The notes beneath the pieces are model-generated. The model was not told the origin of the DNA, did no database searches, and saw nothing but the letters and a program-made list of their open reading frames with translations. Shown piece after piece: positions 58,552 to 64,000 of a DNA stretch of 64,000 nucleotides (the stretch's first letter is position 1; each line of letters starts with the position of its first letter). Source of the stretch: Bacillus sp. NEB1478 (GTDB lineage Bacteria; Bacillota; Bacilli; Bacillales; Fictibacillaceae); assembly GCF_031582965.1 (NCBI RefSeq), contig NZ_CP134049.1, positions 2,790,001-2,854,000 of the forward strand, in the 5' to 3' direction. The translations under genes were made by a program, and so were the position numbers.

Positions 58552-59687
58552 GGAAGATTCTTGTTCTTAATCATTTTCCGACTGTTTTTCCTCCAACAAG
58601 CGGAGGAACTCTTCGATATTTCCATCTGTATCACGAACTTAGCAACTATTATGACATTACACTTTTGTCCCAAACAAACAGTTACAAAGGCGGAATTTTC
58701 CGTTATTCCCACACTTTTAGAGAATATAAAGTTGAAAATGATTTGGGACACAGTGTAGTAAACTATGAAAATACATTGATCAAACATATGGAAAGTACTA
58801 GATTTCTCACTCGCTTTAAAGACCATTTTGAAGAGTTATACAAAACTTGCGATATCATCATTCATGAATCGCCATTTTTGGTCGGATATGATGAACAGTT
58901 GGGTTTGGATCAGAAACTGCGAATCTATAACAGTCATAATCACGAGTACTTGCTAGCTAGTCAAATTTGGAAAAAAGATAAATCGAGGACATACCTCCCT
59001 GTTCTTTTTGAGTGCGAAAAGAAATTAGTAAATGCTGCAGATCTCGTATTCGCCACTTCTGAAACTGAAAAAAATAGCTTTATTAACATGTATAAAAAGA
59101 ATCCCCAACAAGTTAAAATTGCTCCGAATGGTATAGACGCTAATGTATGGCTTCCGCGTAGTGAAATAGCCAATAAACGCCCTCAAGTTTTTTTCATTGG
59201 ATCTTGTTACCCGCCGAACATTGAATCTGTCGAATATATCATTCATCAACTCGCTGATCGATGTCCTGCTATGGAATTCATGATCGCTGGTGCGTGCTGT
59301 CATTCTTTTTCAAACATCACGAAATACAACGTTAAACTATTAGGCAGGATTCCGCACAAACAAAAGTTGAAATTTTTTTCAAATGTTGATTTAGCGATTA
59401 ATCCGATGTTTACAGGTGCAGGTGTAAATTTGAAGACATTGGAGTTTTTGTCAGCTGGTCTGCCGTTAATCTCGACAAAGTTCGGAGTGAGGGGGCTGCC
59501 TCTTCTTGATCATAAACATTTTATCCTTGCCGAAAAAGAAGAATTTGCTGACAAACTGAATCAATTTTGTTGTGATAAAAAAATATTACAGACCATCAGC
59601 TTAAATGGCCAAACATGCATCAATGAACGTTTTTCATGGAAAGCGATTGTTCAAAATATACGGAATGAAATTGAGAATATCGGCTAG
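58548..59687 (+). CDS. Glycosyltransferase family 4
   Basis: 379 residues from the ATG at 58548, with AAGGAGAGG in front and an ATGA overlap with the previous gene. GT-B fold: LVLNHFPTVFPPTSGGTLRYFHLYHEL, VFFIGSCYPPNIESVEYIIH, and the donor site LAINPMFTGAGVNLKTLEFLSAGLPLISTKFG. It shares little with its neighbour beyond the fold, so the two probably add different sugars. It ends 1 bp from the stop of a convergent glycosyltransferase, with no terminator between them. Confidence 0.9.
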   Translation: MRKILVLNHFPTVFPPTSGGTLRYFHLYHELSNYYDITLLSQTNSYKGGIFRYSHTFREYKVENDLGHSVVNYENTLIKHMESTRFLTRFKDHFEELYKTCDIIIHESPFLVGYDEQLGLDQKLRIYNSHNHEYLLASQIWKKDKSRTYLPVLFECEKKLVNAADLVFATSETEKNSFINMYKKNPQQVKIAPNGIDANVWLPRSEIANKRPQVFFIGSCYPPNIESVEYIIHQLADRCPAMEFMIAGACCHSFSNITKYNVKLLGRIPHKQKLKFFSNVDLAINPMFTGAGVNLKTLEFLSAGLPLISTKFGVRGLPLLDHKHFILAEKEEFADKLNQFCCDKKILQTISLNGQTCINERFSWKAIVQNIRNEIENIG

Positions 59688-59688
59688 T

Positions 59689-60840
59689 TTAGTAACTTAT
59701 TACCTTTTCAGCTGCCCTTTTTAACGCAATGCCAGCTTGATCCCAAGTCATTTTCAGCATATCCTTTCTGCCCTGTTTTCCTTTTTGTTTGCAGATTTCG
59801 GGGCTTTCAAAAGCGGTTCGCATCTGTTTTTTCAGATGATTTAAATCGGCTTCCGCCCATAGTTGCCCCTTTCCATCAAAATTTCGATAGATCGTTGAAA
59901 TGGCATGTTTACCATACATGCTAATTGATGGATGGTGGAGCTGATAATTCACCAAAAATGAGTTCTGGTCGTTTAAAAAATCCATCTGCCCGCCCCAGCC
60001 CGTTGCGATAACAGGGGTTCCGCTGCATAAGGCTTCTATGTACGGAAGCCCTACACCTTCCCCTCTTGTCGGAAGCACAAAAACATTTCCTAGTGTATAA
60101 ATTCCTTTTATTGTTTTTTCTTCACTTATACCGGCCATCACATATAGCGGTGCAGTCTCATTACCGAATCCTAATCTTTTTTTATAATTCATGATGGCAG
60201 TTCGTATTTGTTTTCGTGAACTGCCATATGTTTTGACTACGAGAAGTACAGGATCCTCATCAGTAAACTCTTCCCAATAAGCGCGTAATAACGTTTCAGG
60301 ATTTTTGCGATGCTGAAAATCAAATATGGAGACGAATACGAACTTACCTTCCGATTCACTTAAAGAGAGTGGTTTGTTATTTGGATGAAAGTTGAGGGGA
60401 TCTGCCCCATGGGGTGCTAAGAACAACGGAGCTGTTATGCCACTGCTCTTCATTGCTTGCAAATTTGGAGTGCACGGTACACATACAGCGTCAAACGTGT
60501 TAATGATAGGGACCCAATCTTCTGGTATTATGTTCGTTTCCCATACTGTATTCAATATACTGCGATCAAACTTTTTCTTTTCCTTTGCGTCAATGATCGC
60601 AGGAGGAGAATGACAGATAAACAGTCTTCGTTTATTTTCAGCATACTTCTTATCTATCAATGATTGTAATCGTTCTCTTTTAACTTGATCTTGAAAAGAA
60701 AACGGGAAATTCCATGTATATGTTTCAATTTTCACATCCAAACCAAGCCTGTCTAGAGATAATGCGTATTCACGGCTAGCATTTCCATATCCTGTTGCAT
60801 CTAACAAAGGACCTTTCCATATCACCTGGTAATCCACCAT
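59689..60840 (-). CDS. Glycosyltransferase family 4
   Basis: 383 residues. GT-B fold: VIWKGPLLDATGYGNASREYALSL at the start, VFVSIFDFQHRKNPETLLRAYWEEF, and the donor site VFVLPTRGEGVGLPYIEALCSGTPVIATGWGG with EX7E. Third gene of the minus-strand operon, 25 bp behind a family 2 enzyme. Acceptor unknown; context suggests a spore-surface glycan. Confidence 0.91.
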   Translation of the reverse strand: MVDYQVIWKGPLLDATGYGNASREYALSLDRLGLDVKIETYTWNFPFSFQDQVKRERLQSLIDKKYAENKRRLFICHSPPAIIDAKEKKKFDRSILNTVWETNIIPEDWVPIINTFDAVCVPCTPNLQAMKSSGITAPLFLAPHGADPLNFHPNNKPLSLSESEGKFVFVSIFDFQHRKNPETLLRAYWEEFTDEDPVLLVVKTYGSSRKQIRTAIMNYKKRLGFGNETAPLYVMAGISEEKTIKGIYTLGNVFVLPTRGEGVGLPYIEALCSGTPVIATGWGGQMDFLNDQNSFLVNYQLHHPSISMYGKHAISTIYRNFDGKGQLWAEADLNHLKKQMRTAFESPEICKQKGKQGRKDMLKMTWDQAGIALKRAAEKVISY

Positions 60841-60865
60841 TGTTCTTCACTCATTTCTGCCTGTA

Positions 60866-61552
60866 TTATTCTAGGATGAGCGGTTTGAAATCGTTCGTAT
60901 GACACACGATCAATGATTTTTTTAAGAGTATTTTATTGTTAGCGTTCCATGTGTGGTGTCCAGAAAGGGAAAGACGTATGCAAACATAGTTTCTTTTATC
61001 TGATGCATATAACTTTAGATTGTTTTTTACACATCGTCTCAAAAAAACGGTATCTTCACCCAGATTCAATGTTGGAAATATGATCTTTTCACAGATACTT
61101 TTATGAAAAAATAGCGTTGCTCCTTTAAGCCCTTGTCTGACAAACTTATTTTCTCTTTCAGGTTGATGTACGGTCAGTAGTTTCTCGTCTTCAAAGTACA
61201 TATAGACGGCTCTTTTCCCTACAACGTCTGCCTTTGTCTGCTTCAGTGTTTCCATCGCATGGACCAAATACTGAGGAGAGTAATAATCATCATCATCAAA
61301 CTTGGCAATATAGTCAAAATTCGCTTTTTGTATGGCAAAATTGAGACACTCACCTAATGTGCGTTCCTGGGGAAGCTGATAAATGTAAACATTTTTGTAT
61401 GTTCTTGCTTTTGTTTTCCATTTCTCCACAAGTAAATCATCACTGTTTAGAACGATGATCATCTCTTTTTTTTGCCATATTTGTTTTTCATAGTTTTGAA
61501 AAACATTATCCATAAAACGTTCTCTCATGGTACAGCAAACGATTGAAATCAT
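60866..61552 (-). CDS. Glycosyltransferase family 2
   Basis: 228 residues. GT-A fold: MISIVCCTMRERFMDNVFQNYEKQ at the start, the metal and nucleotide-sugar Asp cluster in DYIAKFDDDDYYSPQYLVHAM near residue 92, and NLGEDTVFLRRCVKNNLKLYA, the usual acceptor-side ED motif. Compact size fits cgeD-like or spore-coat polysaccharide enzymes. It lies 12 bp behind the GDP-mannose enzyme gene in one operon. Confidence 0.9.
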   Translation of the reverse strand: MISIVCCTMRERFMDNVFQNYEKQIWQKKEMIIVLNSDDLLVEKWKTKARTYKNVYIYQLPQERTLGECLNFAIQKANFDYIAKFDDDDYYSPQYLVHAMETLKQTKADVVGKRAVYMYFEDEKLLTVHQPERENKFVRQGLKGATLFFHKSICEKIIFPTLNLGEDTVFLRRCVKNNLKLYASDKRNYVCIRLSLSGHHTWNANNKILLKKSLIVCHTNDFKPLILE

Positions 61553-61564
61553 TACAATCCCACC

Positions 61565-62920
61565 TTATCTACAGCATTGCAATGCTTCTTCCCAAGAATA
61601 AGTGATGCGCATAATATCGTCTTCAGAAAGCTTTACTCCTAGCTGCACTTCGATAAATTCAAGCTGGGTTTTTGCCTTTACACAATGTTTGGCACCAATC
61701 GGTATTTGAATAACATCACCTGTTTTGATCGATCTTACCACGCCGTTCACTATGACTTCTCCAATGCCTGATAGAATCGTCCATATTTCTTGTCTTTCTT
61801 GATGCAGCTGGTAACTAATATTCCGATCCTTTAACACATTCATAGTTTTCGTTAAAGTTTCCAATCCTTCTGCAGTCTTCGATTTCTCCAGTACTTTATA
61901 GCTGCCCCATCGTTTTTCAACATATCGGGGTACATCTTCTTTTATAAACTGCTTTATTTCTGAAGATCTCTTTTTATTTGAAATAAGAATGCCATCAGGT
62001 CCCGCTGCTATCATACTATCGGATATTCCGATCACATGAATAGGCTGAGAAAGTTCATTCACAATATGAGTGTTGATCGAGTCTTTTGATTTTTCTCCGT
62101 AACCGATGATTGAACTTTCCATTTGTTCGCTTAGCGCTTCCCAGTTTCCAACATCTCTCCACTCTCCGTGAAAAGGAATAACGATCGATCCCTTGCTTTG
62201 TTCGGCTACCTCACTATCAAAGCTTCTTTTAGAGAGTTCATGATAGTTTTTAAGCATTCCCTCATAATCAGTCGGAAGGCTTTTATTCTCTAAAAAGCGG
62301 AGCATAAACCGCAGCGGAAAAACGTACACCCCGCAATTCCAAATAGCCTTTTGCTGGATTAACAATCTTGCTTTTTTCCGATCAGGTTTTTCGATAAATT
62401 GGGAGATCGGGTAATATTCAGACTCAGCAGTAATTCTGGGTACGATATATCCGTATTGATTGGAAGGATTGTTCGGTTGTACGCCTAAGAGAGCGAGGTC
62501 AGCTTTTGATTGAGATAGGACGTCAGGAATGGTCGTTATTGTTTGAAAAAATGAAATTTCGGCGAAGGAATCGACTGGGAGTACACAGACAGGTTTATCC
62601 AGGTCCATTTGATGGACTGAATGCAGATAAGCTACTGCTAATGAAACTGCCGAAAAGGTACCTCTTTGACTAGGTTCCGTGATGATCGGAATATATCTAT
62701 TAATTTGATTGTGGATCATATCGAGTTGTTTTCTGCATGTAATAATGTGTGTCGAAGAAAGTAGCCCGATGGAATCTAATTGCCTACAAATTCTTTGCAG
62801 CATGGATTCATAATGATGTTTCTCAGATCTTAACAGCTTTAGAAATTGTTTAGATCTGATTTGGTTGGATAAGGGCCATAATCTTTTTCCAGAACCTCCA
62901 GATAACAAAAGGATTTCCAT
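61565..62920 (-). CDS. Mannose-1-phosphate guanylyltransferase with C-terminal cupin (ManC type)
   Basis: 451 residues. The N-terminal nucleotidyltransferase (~1-330) has the signature LLLSGGSGKRLWPLSNQI, in which Lys takes the place of the more common Thr, then KQFLKLL, FIEKPDRKKA and WNCGVYVF. The C-terminal cupin (~340-445) has RYVEKRWGSYKVLEKS, YQLHQERQEIWTILSGIGEV and QIPIGAKHCVKAK, the mannose-6-phosphate isomerase half of bifunctional ManC/AlgA. It makes GDP-mannose, so the glycan of this locus probably contains mannose or a derivative. First gene of its operon, 41 bp behind a mother-cell-type promoter. Confidence 0.92.
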   Translation of the reverse strand: MEILLLSGGSGKRLWPLSNQIRSKQFLKLLRSEKHHYESMLQRICRQLDSIGLLSSTHIITCRKQLDMIHNQINRYIPIITEPSQRGTFSAVSLAVAYLHSVHQMDLDKPVCVLPVDSFAEISFFQTITTIPDVLSQSKADLALLGVQPNNPSNQYGYIVPRITAESEYYPISQFIEKPDRKKARLLIQQKAIWNCGVYVFPLRFMLRFLENKSLPTDYEGMLKNYHELSKRSFDSEVAEQSKGSIVIPFHGEWRDVGNWEALSEQMESSIIGYGEKSKDSINTHIVNELSQPIHVIGISDSMIAAGPDGILISNKKRSSEIKQFIKEDVPRYVEKRWGSYKVLEKSKTAEGLETLTKTMNVLKDRNISYQLHQERQEIWTILSGIGEVIVNGVVRSIKTGDVIQIPIGAKHCVKAKTQLEFIEVQLGVKLSEDDIMRITYSWEEALQCCR

Positions 62921-62960
62921 ACGTTACCACCACGCAGTCATTTTCTTGAAGTCCATTGAT

Positions 62961-62987
62961 ATATTATGAGGATTATTCTCTTTGTAT
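62961..62987 (-). promoter_or_regulatory. Mother-cell-type promoter of the GDP-mannose operon
   Basis: Minus strand ATA, 16-bp spacer, CATAATATA. This fits sigma-E (ATA, 16-18, CATACNNT-like) or sigma-K, with AC at 15 bp. It is 41 bp before the ManC start. Confidence 0.45.
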
Positions 62988-63025
62988 GTTTTTACTAATT
63001 TTTCATACACCTTTCAAATGTCCAA

Positions 63026-63052
63026 ACATCTTGTCCACTTTAACATATGATG
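63026..63052 (+). promoter_or_regulatory. Sigma-K-like promoter of the Cys/Lys/Ser peptide gene
   Basis: AC (63026-63027), 16-bp spacer, CATATGATG (63044-63052), 57 bp before the start. Same spacing as the sites at 57321-57379. Confidence 0.45.
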
Positions 63053-63108
63053 TATTAACCAACGCAAGAAAAATGGGGAACTGGAAGTCTCAGTGAGGTG
63101 AACTACGA

Positions 63109-63222
63109 ATGTGGAACAAATGTTGTAAGCATGAATCTTCTTCTTCCTCTTCTTCAAGCTTTATTTTAAAATGTAAACGATGTAAGAAAAAAAAGAAAAA
63201 AAGATGTAGATGCAAACACTAA
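63109..63222 (+). CDS. Cys/Lys/Ser-rich 37-residue peptide, probable spore-coat protein
   Basis: ATG at 63109 with GTGAGGTG in front, stop at 63222, terminator right after. MWNKCCKHE is followed by eight Ser, FILKCKRCKK, a Lys run and RCRCKH. Six Cys and about fifteen basic residues in 37 give a strong disulfide and cross-link potential like that of small coat proteins. It lies divergent from the GDP-mannose operon behind a sigma-K-like promoter. Its small size and simple composition mean it is easily missed. Confidence 0.7.
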   Translation: MWNKCCKHESSSSSSSSFILKCKRCKKKKKKRCRCKH

Positions 63223-63234
63223 TCCGTAAAATTA

Positions 63235-63260
63235 GGAGTCCTTTTTGTGGACTCCTTTTC
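63235..63260. terminator. Bidirectional terminator
   Basis: GGAGTCC/GGACTCC stem (63235-63241, 63249-63255) with T on the plus side and a weaker run on the other. Confidence 0.85.
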
Positions 63261-63264
63261 CATT

Positions 63265-63687
63265 TTATGAATTTGGATAAGTCTTTTTCAAAAAATCGAT
63301 TGATTGATTGATCAACCTCTTTAAAACCTCTACGTCAATATCAGCTACTTTGTTGATGTACACACACGCTTTGCCAGAAGTATGCTTTCCAAAGTCTTTC
63401 AGCAACTCCTCACGTTTCTTGTCACCTGTCGCAAAATACAAACTAATTTTCGCTTTGCGCGGCGAGAAACCAACCAATGGTGCATCTCCTTCATGACCAG
63501 AATCGTATTTATAATGATAGGATCCAAATCCGATGATGCTCGGTCCCCACATCTTAGCCTCAAAGTCTGATGTCTCTGTAAAAATATCTAATAGTTTATA
63601 TGCATCTTCACGTTTCTTTGGATTATCTACATTTTCAATAAACTCGATAACACTTCTGTCCGTTTCTTTTGTTTTCAGTTCGTACAT
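63265..63687 (-). CDS. DUF1801 domain protein
   Basis: 140 residues from the ATG at 63687 with AAGGAGTGA in front; a GTG three codons upstream is inside that site. DUF1801 signature: VIEFIENVDNPKKREDAYKLLDIFTE, the central MWGPSIIGFGSYHYKYDSGHEGDAPLVGFSPRKAKISLYF, and the end CVYINKVADIDVEVLKRLIN. Family members are small and mostly of unknown role, often near metabolic or repair genes. Single gene. Confidence 0.9.
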   Translation of the reverse strand: MYELKTKETDRSVIEFIENVDNPKKREDAYKLLDIFTETSDFEAKMWGPSIIGFGSYHYKYDSGHEGDAPLVGFSPRKAKISLYFATGDKKREELLKDFGKHTSGKACVYINKVADIDVEVLKRLINQSIDFLKKTYPNS

Positions 63688-63784
63688 AAAAGTCACTCCT
63701 TTTTGTTCATCTATTACTTCTATAGAAAGAACTTATATCCTATTTTGAAATTACTCGACGACTGCAATGAATAGTCACAACTGT

Positions 63785-64000
63785 TTATACAAGCTCTCTG
63801 GCGGATTTTGCGCCTTGACCTCGCAACCACTCGACTAGATCTTCAGCACTGCTTTGTAGTGCTGTATCAAGGGGAGAAAGTCCGTCGTAGCCGATCCAAT
63901 TGAGGTCAGCACCATACTCGAGAAAATACTCAGCTGCACTCAGCTGTCCGCCGTGACACGCTAGCCAGAAAGCCTTAGTAATCTCGTTTGAGGCGGGAAT
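63785..64000 (-). CDS. Ankyrin-repeat protein (3' part; gene continues past the window)
   Basis: The minus-strand frame is open from the window edge to TAA at 63785-63787, giving 71 residues. It has ankyrin features: EITKAFWLACHGGQLSAAEYFLEYGADLNWIG is one repeat (G-x-x-x-A-A/V-x-x-L-L-x-x-G-A-x-x), followed by YDGLSPLDTALQSSAEDLVEWLRGQGA. Start and N-terminus lie beyond 64000. Confidence 0.85.
   Translation of the reverse strand: MPASNEITKAFWLACHGGQLSAAEYFLEYGADLNWIGYDGLSPLDTALQSSAEDLVEWLRGQGAKSARELV

Overview
The window looks like chromosomal DNA of a spore-forming member of the Bacillaceae (low-GC Gram-positive). The evidence is a CitA-type citrate synthase, an Amj-type lipid II flippase, stressosome (RsbR-like) paralogues, a complete GerA-family germinant-receptor operon, strong AGGAGG ribosome sites with frequent TTG/GTG starts, and promoters that fit sigma-B and the sporulation mother-cell sigma factors. 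I cannot fix the genus. No rRNA, tRNA, CRISPR array, prophage or intact transposase was seen.

Layout. 1-9 kb: end of citA, an AHSA1 gene, a broken ArsR/AHSA1 pair, a HAD phosphatase, an aldo/keto reductase, a methyltransferase, amj, a frameshifted acetyltransferase, an MFS pump, a VOC protein and a membrane protein. 9-24 kb: a 14-TM drug exporter, an NlpC/P60 wall hydrolase, an SDR, two STAS-domain stressosome proteins around a small gene with a sigma-B-like promoter, an old-yellow-enzyme/Lrp divergent pair, a lipoprotein-AIM24 pair behind another sigma-B-like promoter, a lipid kinase, and several small or unknown genes. 24.5-29.3 kb: a one-strand cluster of NUDIX hydrolases, GNAT acetyltransferases and an APH-type kinase. 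29.5-35 kb: pepT, then the germination operon A-C-D-B. 35-45 kb: two Gfo/Idh/MocA oxidoreductases, a small gene cassette bounded by inverted repeats, an aminopeptidase P, a MHYT-PAS-GGDEF-EAL protein and DinB/DUF2809 genes. 45-53 kb: a run of small membrane or exported unknown proteins, a zinc alcohol dehydrogenase, an intact ArsR/AHSA1 pair, a lipoprotein and two tandem Gly-rich paralogues. 53-64 kb: a TPR protein with a structured leader, a soluble PAS histidine kinase, a DinB protein, a glycan locus (four glycosyltransferases, a GDP-mannose pyrophosphorylase fused to a cupin, an unknown Cys-containing protein and a Cys/Lys/Ser peptide) with mother-cell-type promoters, a DUF1801 gene and the end of an ankyrin protein.

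The most unusual signal is not a gene. At least eight intergenic sites carry short arrays of degenerate units spaced almost exactly 21 bp (17 of the 24 spacings I measured are 21; the rest are 19, 20, 22 or 23). Each site has its own motif, but motifs are shared between sites (GTGGAATTAT in four, TTTGTTtGA in three, CGCTCGTATTT in two). This suggests a dispersed repeat system that keeps two-helical-turn spacing while its sequence drifts.

Decay is frequent: an AHSA1 remnant fused in frame after an ArsR stop, an A-run frameshift in an acetyltransferase, an amber codon splitting a small membrane protein, and a 3' remnant of an MFS gene. All functional statements are from reading the sequence and recalled family knowledge; no database search was made.
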